Source of the DNA: Carya illinoinensis
Taxonomy: Eukaryota > Streptophyta > Magnoliopsida > Fagales > Juglandaceae
Length of the DNA: 64,000 bases
Assembly (NCBI RefSeq): GCF_018687715.1
Contig: NC_056755.1
Span: 17,676,001 to 17,740,000 of the forward strand
Direction: 5' to 3'
Below, in pieces: positions 1-11,961 of this stretch. The translations under genes were made by a program, and so were the position numbers. A model generated the notes under the pieces. It did no database searches and was not told the DNA's origin. It was given only the letters and a program-made list of their open reading frames with translations. Each line of letters begins with the position of its first letter. Position 1 is the stretch's first letter.

Positions 1-515
1 TTAGGATTTATGATGTCACTTGCCATTTGGAGTAACCATCCCATTTTGTTACAAGCCTACATGTTCATGTTGTTACCTTTATTTATTTATTTTTTAAATG
101 TATTTCAATTCTTGAAACATTGTTATTCATTCAATTTTTGACAATTTATAATATTTTTAGATAAATTTGTAATATTTTTAGATTAATGTGTAATAGTTTA
201 TTCTACTTATAATAACATAGAATTATTAATTAGAACTTAGAATTTAGCAACTTTATTAGAGAATATTTAATTTTATGCTTTATTCAAATTAGGTTTTGGG
301 CCAAATTTGGTTCAAAATAGGGACGTTCATGAGGGCTAAACGAACTTGGGGGGGGGGGGGGGGGGGGGGGAATTCTACCTGTTGGCATCCGAATGGGGTC
401 AGGGCCAGGGTCCAATGCCTAACTTCCCTGCTCCCTCAGGCATCCATGCAAGAGCCACCCATCCAGGGATACGGGTAGCACCCCTACTTGAAACCCTAAT
501 ATAAATTAGGGTTTC
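1..515. other. AT-rich sequence without a recognised gene
   Basis: No coding region is supported here. The stretch is AT-rich on the left and includes a long G homopolymer. It ends in a short palindromic segment with the telomere-like words aaaccctaa and ttagggttt just before the solo LTR. The same palindromic motif recurs beyond the LTR, near 2706-2731, so the LTR interrupted a locally repetitive sequence. Confidence 0.5.
348..370. repeat. Homopolymer of 23 guanines
   Basis: An uninterrupted run of G from 348 to 370. It could be a real microsatellite or an assembly error, because long G runs are poorly sequenced. It falls inside a small open frame that has no other coding support. Confidence 0.9.
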
Positions 516-2671
516 TGTGATGCCCCCAACTCTCATGTACGGACATGTAAAAATCGAAGCGTCGGGATTATGACAATACGGGTCACCATCCTATCGCCAA
601 GTGCCAAGTGTGTGTACATGCAACAAGTGTATACTAAAAATACGCAGCGGATAATAAAAGTCTTATAACTAAGTACCAAATTTTTGTTTAATACAAACCC
701 ATTTAAAATACACATAATAAAATATTACAAGTTTCAAATATTGTTTCAAAACTAAAATACAGGACATAAAAAATAGTAGAGATATTTTTTTAACATAAAC
801 AACTCCAACTTAAAATTCTGGCAAAGCCGCCTCCTCAGGCTCAGCCTCCTCCTCCTCCTCAACATCTGCATCAAAATCTACGGTACCAAAATGGTGCCGC
901 AGGTAAGTAATGATCCAAACGCCACAAGATAAAAAAAATATTAAACTCAACAATATGCATGAAAGGCTGCCAAATGCACATGTCCCATAAATCTACATTT
1001 TTTCACGCACGCCAAAAGTTTCATTTGGCCCCAAAAACATATTACTTTCCAACTCACGCCAAAAGTCACATTTGGCCCAAATCCAATTCAATTCAATATC
1101 CAATTAATCCGAATGCACAATGACCTCCCCTAAGGGTCATCCGCATACCCTGGCTCCCATTGTCACACCACGGGTAACGACCATGCGTGTGACTTCGTAA
1201 CGTACGTAGCCAAGCATCCTTTAGACCCCGCCAACAGAGGGGCCGCAGAGTCGGTACGAGAACGTTACCATCTCGCTCGCTCCTGTTGTCGTCCAGCGAC
1301 AACCCAGGGGACGTCACTCAGTATATTACGCTTCCGAGTGACCAGAGGAGCTCCACCGAGATAATATTCATCTCGACTTGGGGTCATGATACACACGCAC
1401 CCGAAAATCCATTTACACAGATAAAACTAGCTTATTCAAATTAATACATGTACATGAATGCACCATGAAATGCACGCCTCAAGACACAATTTATCAACAC
1501 ATTACAACATCAATAACAACCAAACAACTCCGTCCTCAAATCCATCCGACCCCCGACTCCTCGGACTTAGTCCGAAATAAACAACTAGTCAATGAATTTA
1601 TTGTAAAAGTAATAATATATTTAAATCTAAAATATAGTTTGGAAAATACTTACAGCGCTATATGATAATTTTTGAAGGATCAAGGAGCTGCAAACGGCGG
1701 AGAAAAAACAACGTAACAGTGTAAAATACACTGTGGTCGTGGGTTGTAAAATACCCACTTTCGAATGGGAACAAACCAAGACTTGGAATTGATAGGAAAT
1801 GGCCTAGAGATATTTATGAAACTAATGAAAGTGAGAGTTATCCGTGGGTGGCAGAGGAAATGGCGGTGGAAGTGAAAAAAAGGCAAAACAAAGATAAGCT
1901 CGTGGGGGCTGATCTGGCAATGGATCGGAGCTGAAAATAGGTGGTTTAGGAAGGAAAGAGATAGGTGATGATGTGGTGAAGAAATGGTGGCCGGAGGTGG
2001 AACGATGGCGGTGAAATGAAGGAAAAACTTTGTGGCTTGGAGGAGCTCGTGGCGGCTAACGGTGGCTCGGATGGAGGTGAAATTTGGTGGGGAGTTGCGT
2101 CGACCGGAGGGGAAGATTTCTTGGTGGGTGGTGTTGACCACATTGCCAGCAAGCGGCAGCACTGGGCGGGGGAAGAAAAATGGCCATAGTGAGGAGAGAG
2201 AGAGTGCATCGCACGTGGGAGGAGAAACGGAAAAGAAGAAGAAAAAAGAAAGAAAGAAGAAAAGAAAGAAAAGAGAAAGAAAAAGAAAAGAGAAAAAAGA
2301 AAAAGAAAAAAAGAAAAGATAGAAAAAAAGAAATGAAGTTCAATCCTCATCTATGGAGTTCAGAAACTGATCCGACGAAAACAATTTTAAAAGTTATAAA
2401 ACGACTAAAATAATGTAAATACCACATCAAGATAAAATATAATAAATAAATAGTAAAAACTAACAACTAAATTTTAAATCTAAAAACAAACTAAAATAAA
2501 TTACACATCAATTTAAACTCAAAACGATAAGTAATATTAAAAAAGCTCTACAAAACAAATATTACAACTATATAAATCTAATTAAAATACGATAATTTAA
2601 AATAAAAGAACTAATATTTTAATTAAATAAAACTCATTCAGTGAAAACATACGTAAAAATGGGATATCACA
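516..2671 (-). mobile_element. Old solo LTR of the Tekay-type family
   Basis: On the plus strand it begins tgtgatgccccc and ends tatcaca, which are diverged forms of the ends of the LTRs of elements A, B and C. Its internal landmarks follow the same order: an acidic-frame segment near 830-890, the motif gcaggtaagtaa, a GC-rich central block and a purine-rich tract near 2225-2325. The flanking five bases are gtttc (511-515) and atttc (2672-2676), a target-site duplication with one mismatch. No gag, pol, primer site or second LTR is attached, so it is a solo LTR left by recombination. Many former CpG positions have decayed, so it is older than A. Confidence 0.85.
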
Positions 2672-2988
2672 ATTTCAGATTGAAACTATAATGGGTTTCA
2701 ATCTGAAACCCTAACATAAATTAGGGTTTTAGATTAAAACTCTAAAATTCACAACATCCAACTAGAATATGAAATAAACACAAACACTAATCAAACTCCA
2801 CAATATCCAAAACACAACCTATCCTCCATTGAAACAATCTCATCCTCCACAATCCATTGCAAAAGTAAAAAATAAACAAATTTTAGAGTCTCGAGATACT
2901 TATATAGAATCAAAGATGGAGAGAAAATGGGCTTCAACGATGATAATGAACTAAGTTGAGCAAGGATTATTACTAAAAAAAAGAAAAA
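2672..2988. other. Intergenic DNA with a hairpin next to the solo LTR
   Basis: AT-rich, with no gene recognised. It contains a perfect inverted repeat with 14-nt arms (2673-2686 and 2695-2708, 8-nt loop), starting one base beyond the solo LTR, followed by a telomere-like palindrome. Confidence 0.5.
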
Positions 2989-3084
2989 TAGTGGTGGTTC
3001 CTTTCAAGCTAGCTCAATAGATTTTGAAGCCTAAGGCGAGAAGTTAAAATGTGACATTTTTCTTGTATCAAACTAAATTAGGTT

Positions 3085-4428
3085 TGTTGAATCCAAAATT
3101 TCAAGTTTTGTATAATTATATATCTACACATGGATTTTGATGATAACAAATGAATTCAAAGAATAAAGGAATCTCATGCTCAAATTATCTACACAATAGA
3201 GTCAAGCACATCAAGGAACCAAGTATGAGCAAGAAAGGAACAAGTTCATATTAAAATCATAGAGTAATGTTATAAATCTCTTAAAAATTTGAAATTAGGT
3301 TTAAGGCTCAAAATTAATATTTTATCATCAAACATTAAAATACATTTTTCATATGTGCATGAATATTTTGAAAATTAAATTTGAAAATTTTGAAAGATGA
3401 TTGATTGTCATCTTTCACAAGTACATTGCATGATTAAAGTTTAAATTTTGAAAATATTAAAAATGATTAATTGTCATATTTCATATATGCATGTTTTATT
3501 TGAATATTTTTAAAAGTGATTGATGATTTTTTTGACTTTTGTAAAAGGTAGATGTTTTTGTTTGAAATATTTGAAAAGTAAAGTGTGTTCCTTTTGTTAT
3601 ATGCAAAAAGTAAAAAGATTAGGTTTGAATTTTTTGAAAAGTAAAGTGTGCTCTTTTTGTCATATGTCAAAAGTAAACAATTAGGTTTGAAATTTTTGCA
3701 AAATGAATGATGTTATCTTTGACAATTAAAAAACAATAACATTTTATTTGAATTTTTTGAAAAAGTGAATGATGTTGTCTTTGACATGTGAATCTTTTTA
3801 AATTTGAATATGAAGTCTCGTATGCCTATAAATAAATCATTTGAGAGTTTCACATTTATAACACCAAGATCATGCAACATTCATTCAAAACTTTCATTCT
3901 CTCTTCTCTAAACATTGAGCCTTAATCCTTGTTCATTTTTTAGAGAGATATAGTTTGCGTTGTATTGTTCTTATTTTACTCATTGAAGAGTGTTTTCTGA
4001 TAATCTACCCACTATAAGCTCTTGTATCAGTAAAATGGTATGTATAACCCTTATGTGTGTATAAAGTGTTCTACACAGGGAATGGTTGAGTCACCATGTG
4101 TAAGGTGATTGCAAGTGTAGAGGGTGTTCTATACGGATCCTTTATAGCGGTGTTGTTCAAATGTGTAATGGGTTTCTATCTCCACCTGAAAGAGGTTGAC
4201 TAATGAATGTGGGGATCATCAAGGGGTAGCTTGAGGCGAGGACGTAGACAGTGGGGCTCAACCTCGTTAACATACTGAGTTTGCTTCTCTAGCTCTTACC
4301 CTTACTCTTTATATTTATTGTTGTTTCGCGCTTTGTTTATATTTTATATTGTATATTTGATTTATAATTGTTATTTTTTTAAATACAACTCAATTCACCC
4401 CCTTATTGTGTTTGTCATCTGGGCAACA
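3085..4428 (+). repeat. 5' LTR of copia element F
   Basis: It matches 19553-20811 along its length, from the start tgttgaat through the shared part near cacatggattttgatgat to the end gggcaaca. It is 1344 bp, against 1259 bp for the 3' LTR. The pair differ by many substitutions and small indels, so the insertion is not recent. Confidence 0.93.
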
Positions 4429-4430
4429 AT

Positions 4431-4442
4431 TAGTATCAGTGC
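4431..4442 (+). promoter_or_regulatory. Primer-binding site of F
   Basis: tagtatcagtgc lies two bases after the 5' LTR. It differs at two positions from the usual plant initiator-methionine tRNA primer site tggtatcagagc. Confidence 0.7.
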
Positions 4443-4487
4443 TAAGAGCTCTGTTATAAGATTAACTATCTTTTGAGTTAAGATCTT

Positions 4488-6228
4488 ATGACTAATATTG
4501 CAGTTTCATTTGGTGAAGGTCAATCTAGCAAGCGGCCTCCACTCTTTTGTGGAAACAATTACTCATTCTGAAAAGTTAGAATGAGAATATTTTTTCAAGC
4601 TCGAAATCAGAAAAACTGAAAATGCATTATAAATGGACCTTATATTCCAACAAAAGTGATTGATGGAGTAAAGATCAGAAATGAAGAAGAAGAGTTTAAT
4701 CGTGAAGATGATAGACTTTATACTTTGAATTTAACTGCTATGAATTTATTATTTAACGCTCTCAATGGAAATGAGTTTAATAAAATAATGACTTACGCTA
4801 CGGCAAAAGAAATTTGGGATAACTTGGAAGTTACTTATGAAGGAACTTCGTAAGTTAAGGAATCAAAAATTTATATTTTTACTCATGAATATGAAATGTT
4901 TAAGATGAATAATGATAAATCTATTTATAGTATGCACACTCGTTCTACTAACATCATAAACAGCTTGACAGCTCTTGGCAAAGTTTATTCCAAGGTGGAG
5001 ATAATAAGAAAAATTCTCAACTCTCTATCAAAACGCTGGGAATAAAAAGTGACAGCAATTTTTGAAAATAGAGACCTCAAAAAACTCAAAGTGAACGAAC
5101 TCATCGGGTCACTTATCACCCATGAGTACACATTGAAAAGAGGAGAAGAAGAAAGAAAGTCAAAGAAGAGTTTGGCACCTAAAGCTGTTCCTCATGAAAG
5201 TGAAAGTAATGAAGATGAGGAAAATGACGACAAAGATGAATAAATTGCTATGATAACAAGAAGAATTCAGAAGTTCTTAAAGAAAAATAAAACTCCTCCG
5301 ACGAAATCATTCAAAAAGTTTTTCAAAAAAGATTCAGGTAAAAATGACACTTTAATTTGTTATAAATGCAATAAGCTTGGTCATATCAAGTCAAATTATC
5401 CTCTGCTAAAGAACGATCAAAACAATGGCAATAAAGTAATGAAAACTACATGAAATGATGATTCAAGTAGCTCAAATAGTGAAGCAAGTAATCGAGAATC
5501 AACAAATCTTTGTCTTATGACTAAAGATGATATTGAGGTAACAAATCTTGATAATATTGAAGATCTTTTAGATGAAAAATTGTAAAATATTTTAGAAGAG
5601 GTATATGAGGAGCTTGAAAAATTGGGTATCAACTATATTGCTTTGAAAAAGAAAAATTCTTCTTTAACAAACGAAATTGATATTTTAAGAAAAAAAAGTA
5701 TCGTTTTGAAAGATGAAAATCTTGAGTTGAAGAAGAAGAAAACTGATTTAGAAAATATTGTTGAAAACTTTATGAATGAGAAAAGAAAATTTGAAAAAAA
5801 TTTTGGTAATCAAAGATGTGTTTTTGACAAAGTAAGCTCGGGATATATGCCAAAACAAAAATAAAAACTTTATAAAAGTTTCTTTGATAATCCTTCTACA
5901 TCAAAGTCTAGTATTCAAAATTTTTTTTTTTTTCATAAAAATAATTTTGTCAAAGAAAGATACTATTATAATCACTCAAGTTCTTCATATATGTCACATG
6001 CTATTTACAATTTTTATAATGAAAATTGTCATAATTGTCATGCTTGCCCTATTAAAAGAAAGCATAAAATGACAATTAGAGTCATATAGGTACCTAAAAA
6101 TCTTATTTCTTCTACTACTAATAAATGAATGACCCAAAAAACTTGGGTACGAAGAAAAATCATTTTAATTATTTTTATAGGTATGCATGAAGTCCTCTAT
6201 AAGTAAAAACAAATGGTTTTAGATAGTG
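4488..6228 (+). pseudogene. Copia Gag and start of protease, degenerate
   Basis: The frame opens with ATG at 4488 and encodes a UBN2-type copia Gag, with segments such as KEIWDNLEVTYEG (near 4808) and NELIGSLITHE (near 5094). A zinc knuckle at about 5359 reads CYKCNKLGHIKSNYP, in which the last metal-binding cysteine has become tyrosine. A lysine-rich coiled-coil stretch follows (5620-5860), then a second cysteine/histidine segment near 6030. Stops occur where tryptophan is expected, for example the TGA in the sequence GNNYSF-stop-KV. The coding region ends at the protease motif LDSG, where element A is inserted. One T is missing from a T run just before this motif. Confidence 0.85.
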
Positions 6229-8363
6229 TGTGACGCCCCCAAATCTCCACGCCCGAACACGGGGAAATCGAGACGTCCGGATGGTGACAGCCCGGGTCAC
6301 TATCCTATCGACGGGTGCCAAGTGTGTGCAAAGGTAACATATGTGCACAAGAAGCATGCAGCGGATAACGAAAGTCATAACTAAGTACCAGAATTTTTCT
6401 TAACGTAATACAAGCTGTTTAAAACGTACATAGATAAAATATTACAAAAACACAAATACAGTTTTAAATAAATATAAAACATAGCATCAGCAACCCGGCG
6501 GAGCCGCATCCTCGGGCTCAGCCTTCTCCTCTTCGTCGTCTAACTCTGCACCAAAAGCTACGGAACCAAGAATGGTACCGCAGGTAAGTAAAACCCAAAC
6601 ACTACCAGATAAAAACACATAAAACTCAAACAAGATGCATGAAACATGCCCAATGCACAAAGCCCATAAAACACAAGTTTTCTACACACGCCAAAAACCC
6701 ATTTGGCCCAAAAACACACAACCTTTCTAACTAACACGCCAAAAGTCACATTTGGCCCAATATCTCGCCAAAAGTCCATTTGGCCCAATACCACGCCAAA
6801 AGTCCCATTTGGCTTCTCAAACCATTATCCAATTTAAACCGCATGCACCATGACCTCCCCTAGGGGTCATCCGCACACCCTGACTCCAGTGCCACACCGC
6901 AGAGTACCACCACGCGTGTGACACCTAACAAGCGATGCCCAGTTCCGCGCCCCGCGCGTGCGTAGCCAAGCATCCTCTAGCCCTCACCAGCGAAGGGCCA
7001 CGAAGTCGGTGCGTAGGGCGATGCCCGGTTCCGCGCCCGGCGCGTTCGTAGCCAAGCAACCCCTAGCCCCCGCTCCCGTCGTCTAGCGACAACTCAGGGG
7101 ACATCATTCAGTTTATTCCGCTCCCGAGTGACCAGAGGAGCTCCACCGGGATAATACCCCATCCCGACTTGGGGTTGTGATACACACGCACCCGTAAAAC
7201 CACTCACGCCAATACACAGGCTTTTCACACAATTCCACAAACACACGTGCATGCACCATGCAATGCCATAACAATGCATAATAAAATAATCAAACAACAT
7301 AAAACAATTAAACAGACAATTCCGTCCTCCATCCATCCGACCCCCGAAACTCCTCGGACTCAGTCCGGAATCAACAACCAACAACAATAAATAAATTGAA
7401 TGAGCGATATATATTTAAATCTGAAAATAGGGTTTGGAAAATACTTACAGCGCTATACGATAATTTTAGAAAACAAGCGGCGTTGCAAACGGCGGCGGAA
7501 AAGCAACGTCACAGTGAAAATTCACTGTGGCCGTGGGTTTGAAAAAACCCACTTTTGAACGGGGACAAACTAGGACACGAAAATGATAGGGAATGGTCTA
7601 GGGATGGTTGTGAAGCTATTGGAAGTGGTGGTTGGCCGTGGGTGGCGGCGGAATCGCCGGAAATGGCCGGAAAACGCAAATCGGAAACTAAGCTCGTAGG
7701 AGCTGTTCCGGTGGTCGTTGGAGGTCGGAAATGGGTGGATTAGGACGGCAAGGGACCGGTGATGAAGTGGTGAAGAAATGGTGGCCGGAGGTGGAGCGAT
7801 GGCGGCGGATCGGAGCAAAATCCGTGGGACTTCAAATGGCTTTTCCGGCCAAACGGCCGGCCGACAGGGGAAGATATTTGGTGGGAAGGTGCACCGGAGG
7901 GAGGAGGTTCGAACGAGACCGGCGGTGGGCCAAACGGTGGCCGGACGGCGGCGGTCTGGGCTGTTGAAGTTTCCGGCCGTGGGTGAGGAGAGAGAAGAGA
8001 GAGAGAGAGATCGGGGGGGGTCGAGCGGGAAGGCAGGAGGAAAAGAAAAAAAAGAAAAAAAAGAAAAAAGAAAAAGAAAGGAAAAAGAAAAGAAGGGAAA
8101 AAGAAAAAAGGAAAAAAAAGAGAAAAAGGAAAAAGATGTAAAAAGAAATGAGGTCCAATCCTCATTCCGGAAAACACGCCGATAAGAGATTAAAAAAAAA
8201 ACATAAAACAACTAAAAGGAATAAAATACAACATCAAATAAATTAAATTAAATTAAAAACTAATTTTAAAAAATGTAATTAAATTAAAATAATTAAACTA
8301 ATATATTAATTAAAATAAAAACAATTATTTCAGCGAAAATACACTCAAAAGCGGGTCATCACA
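6229..8363 (-). repeat. 3' LTR of element A
   Basis: 2135 bp, paired with 13496-15549. It contains a palindrome with 9-nt arms (7510-7529), a GC-rich block (7560-7980), a GA microsatellite and a purine-only tract of about 100 nt (8040-8136) that is almost absent from the 5' LTR. Confidence 0.95.
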
Positions 8364-8376
8364 TCCTCCCCTCCTT
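8364..8376 (-). promoter_or_regulatory. Polypurine tract of A
   Basis: The minus strand reads aaggaggggagga directly before the 3' LTR start tgtgatgaccc. This is the expected primer for plus-strand DNA synthesis. Confidence 0.85.
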
Positions 8377-8480
8377 AAAAACAATTTCGTCCTCGAAATT
8401 GCAGATCAACCACCAACTCAAAACAAGCCACAAGAAAGCACATAAACCATCTGTGATCAAGATTAAGACACATACCTTCC

Positions 8481-11400
8481 TTATTCGAACAAATATGGGT
8501 ACTGCTCCCTCATGTCCGCTGCTCGCTCCCAAGAGAAGTCTTGTGCTAACGGATCTCCCCAAGCCACTTTAACCAAAGGTATCGTCTTGGACCTCAACTG
8601 TTGCTGCTTCCAATCCATGATCTGCGACGGAACAACTTCATAAGTGAGATCCGGTTGCAACTGAATACCCGCTGGGTCGACGAAGCGTGGCTCTTGCTGT
8701 CCAAAGCTCTTCTTCAGGGATGATACGTGGAAGACATCATGAACATCCCCAAAATAATCTGGCAAAGCAACCCTATAGGCGACGGACCCTACTCTCTCCA
8801 GAATCTGAAAAGGGCCGACGTACCTCGGATCTAGCTTCCTTTTCTTACCAAAACGCTTAACACCTCTCATGGGAGAGACTTTAAGGTAAATCCAATCACC
8901 AACTTCAAACGACAACTCTCTCCTCCTGGTATCAGCGTAACTCTTCTGGCGACTCTGAGCTGCCGCCATTTTATCTCTGATGATCCGGACTTGGCTTTGC
9001 ATCTCTTGAATTATTTCGGGTCCAATTACCCTACTCTCCCCAACTTCATCCCAACACAAGGGCGACCTACACTTTCTCCCATAAAGAGCTTCATAGGGAG
9101 CCATCTGAATGGTCGCATGGAAGCTGTTATTGTAGGCAAACTCAATGAGCGGCAAATGATTTTCCCAACTCCCTTGGAATTCCACGACACATGCTCGCAA
9201 CATGTCTTCCAGGGTCTGAATGGTGCGCTCTGACTGGCCGTCTGTCTGCGGGTGATAGGCAGTACTGAACTTCAACTTAGTACCCAAAGCTGCCTACAAA
9301 CTCTTCCAGAACTGCGATGTGAACCTCGGGTCTCGATCCGACACTATACTCTTTGGTACGCCTTGTAGTCGCACTATCTCTTTGACATACAAACGGGTCA
9401 ACTTACCCAAAGAGTCGGTGTTATTAACAGGCAGAAAATGAGCACTCTTCGTTAACCGGTCCACAATCACCCAAACAGAATTCTTCCCACTAGGCGTTCT
9501 CGGCAAACCCACCACGAAGTCCATCGTGATATCATCCCATTTCCACTCAGGAATAGGGAGGGGTTGGAGCATACCTGCAGGTCTCTGATGCTCGGCCTTC
9601 ACTTGACGGCATGTGTGGCATTTCTCCACATATAAGGCAACGTCCTTCTTCATTCCATCCCACCAGTAATTTTTCTTCAAGTCCCGATACATCTTTGTAC
9701 TGCCGGGATGAACTGAATAAGGGGCCGCATGAGCTTCCGCCATGATCCGCTCTTTGAATTCAGAGTCCTTGGGGACCACTCTGCGATCTCGGAACCGAAG
9801 TATCCCATTGTTATCCATGCTATAATGCAACGGCCCTCGAGATTTTCTGACTCTATTCCTGATGTTCAGCAGCTTCGGATCCTTTCTCTGGAGAGTCTTC
9901 AATTCTTCAAAATCAGTTACCCGAATATCAAGAAATGAAGATAAGATCTCTACTTGCTGCGAACTCTCTATAAGGAGCCTTCTCATCCCACAAAGCAACG
10001 AATCCACTTCCGACGGCTCGGCTTCATCTTCCAAATGAGACTTCCGGCTCAAAGCATCAGCAACTATATTAGCCTTCCCCGGGTGGTACTTGATCTCACA
10101 CTGATAGTCACTGATTAGCTCCAGCCATCGCTTCTGCCTCATGTTCAGATTTTTCTGGGAAAACAAATGCTTCAAGCTCTTGTGATCGGTAAATACCTCG
10201 CAAGCTTCCCCATACAAGAAGTGCCGCCAGATCTTAAGGGCAAAAACAATCGTAGCCAATTCTAGATCGTGCGTCGGATAATTCTTTTCATGGTCCTTTA
10301 GCTGACGAGATGCATAGGCTACAACCCGTCCTTCCTGCATAAGGACACAACCCAAACCGAACTTAGACGCATCACTGAAGACTACGAATGGCTTATGCGG
10401 TTCTGGGAGTGCTAACACTGGTGCCGTTGTCAACCTGTTCTTTAATTCCTGGAAGCTTCTCTCACATTTCTCTGACCAAACAAATTCTGTATTCTTCCGA
10501 GTCAAAGCTGTGAGAGGTCCGGATAGGCGAGCAAAACCCTCTACAAATCTTCGGTAGTATCCGGCGAGCCCCAAGAAACTCCTGACCTCGCGCACTGTTG
10601 TCGGGCGCTGCCATGACAATATGGCTTCTACCTTACTAGGATCAACTGCCACTCCGCCCCGGGAAATTACATGCCCAAGAAATTTAACTTCTTCCAACCA
10701 GAATTCACACTTGCTGAGCTTGGCGTATAGCTGGTGTTCTCTCAATCTCTCTAGTACCAGACTAAGATGATATACATGCTCTTCAACATCTCGGGAATAA
10801 ATCAGTATATCATCAATAAATACTACCACAAAGGAATCCAGATAAGGTCGAAACACTCGATTCATCAAATCCATGAACGCTGCAGGGGCATTAGCTAACC
10901 CAAACGGCATCACCTTAAATTCATAATGCCCATACCTCGACCTGAAAGCAGTTTTAGGCACATCCTGGTCTCTGATTCTCAGCTGGTAGTATCCCGACCT
11001 CAGATCAATCTTAGAGAACACGGCTGCTCCTTGAAGCTGGTCAAACAAATCATCAATCCGCGGGAGAGGGTATTTATTTTTGATGGTCACCTTGTTCAAT
11101 TCCCGATAATCAATGCACATACGGAGGGTTCCATCTTTCTTCTTAACAAATAAAACTGGTGCACCCCACGGCAACGTACTAGGCTGAATAAATCCCTTCT
11201 CTACTAGTTCTTGCAACTGAGTCTTCAACTCTTTCAATTCAGCTGGTGCCATGCGATAAGGAGCTTTATGCACAGGAGCCGCTCCAGGTTCCAAATCTAT
11301 AACAAACTCCATCTCCCGAACAGGGGGTAGTCCGGGCAAGTCATCCACAAACACATCAGGGAATTCTTCCACAACTGGGATGTCTGCCAAAGACTTCTTC

Positions 11401-11863
11401 TCAGACGGCGTGGACACCATCTGCACCAAGAATGCATCCGCTCCCCATGCAATCTCTCGTCTTGCCTGAATCGCCGATATAATCATTGGCTTTTCTTTTA
11501 ATCTACTCCCCGCAAATTCCAGACAATCACCATCTGGAAGCTGAAAGCTAATTATCCGACTTCTGCAATTAATACTCGCAGAATATCGGTATAGCCAATC
11601 CATCCCGAGGATGATATCAAAACCCAACAGCTTGAACACCACCAAATCAGCATCCAAGAATCTTCCCTCAAAATTTAACGGGCATCCCAAAGCAACCTTG
11701 GAACACCACACCATCTCACCATCGGGTAGAGCCACTACCATAGCCTTCGGCAACGGTTCCGTGACCAAGTTACACACCCGAGTAAACGTGGAAGACACAA
11801 ACGATCGTGAAGCACCGGAATCAAACAAAGTACAAGCATAAAACTCATACAAACGGACTCTTC
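8481..11863 (-). pseudogene. pol: Pol polyprotein of A: protease, RT, RNase H, integrase, chromodomain; one stop
   Basis: If the proposed splice is made, pol begins at 11863. In order it shows an aspartic protease (LFDSGAS), reverse transcriptase with active-site motif FIDDILIYS, and RNase H ([11 protein letters not shown], later [12 protein letters not shown]). Integrase follows with an HHCC zinc finger ([13 protein letters not shown], then CHTCRQVK) and catalytic D, D, E in MDFVVGL, VSDRD and [11 protein letters not shown]. The end is a chromodomain of Tekay type ([10 protein letters not shown], then [12 protein letters not shown]). Chromodomains direct such elements to heterochromatin. The only break is a TAG at 9294-9296 inside integrase, where copies B and C have glutamine. 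The part after the stop (8481-9287) remains open. Confidence 0.93.
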
Positions 11864-11961
11864 CTGAACCAAACACACAACCTATGAAATCCAAAAAAAA
11901 CAACGAAGAAACCAAATGCACCAAAAATTAAATCCAACTTAAAAATTAAATTAATCCATAC
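11864..11961 (-). other. Candidate intron at the gag/pol boundary of A (98 nt)
   Basis: On the minus strand the segment starts gtatgg and ends ggttcag, with a T-rich interior and a pyrimidine run near its 3' end. Unspliced, the gag frame stops at 11951-11953, three codons into the segment. Joining 11962 to 11863 keeps the frame and brings Gag directly onto the protease frame. Copies B and C have equivalent segments of 99 and 95 nt. Splicing is inferred and not shown. Confidence 0.65.

Noticed and set aside
490..515. Telomere-like aaaccctaa and ttagggttt words
   Set aside because: Only single words in a palindrome, not an array, so not a telomere or an interstitial telomeric repeat.
2032..2413. 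Open frames rich in Lys, Arg and Glu, or Phe and Ser on the other strand, in the purine tracts of the LTRs (also near 7570-8211, 35884-36456, 43488-43673, 44011-44606)
   Set aside because: They are translations of simple purine or pyrimidine repeats and GC-rich LTR sequence. They do not match a protein family and shift frame between copies.
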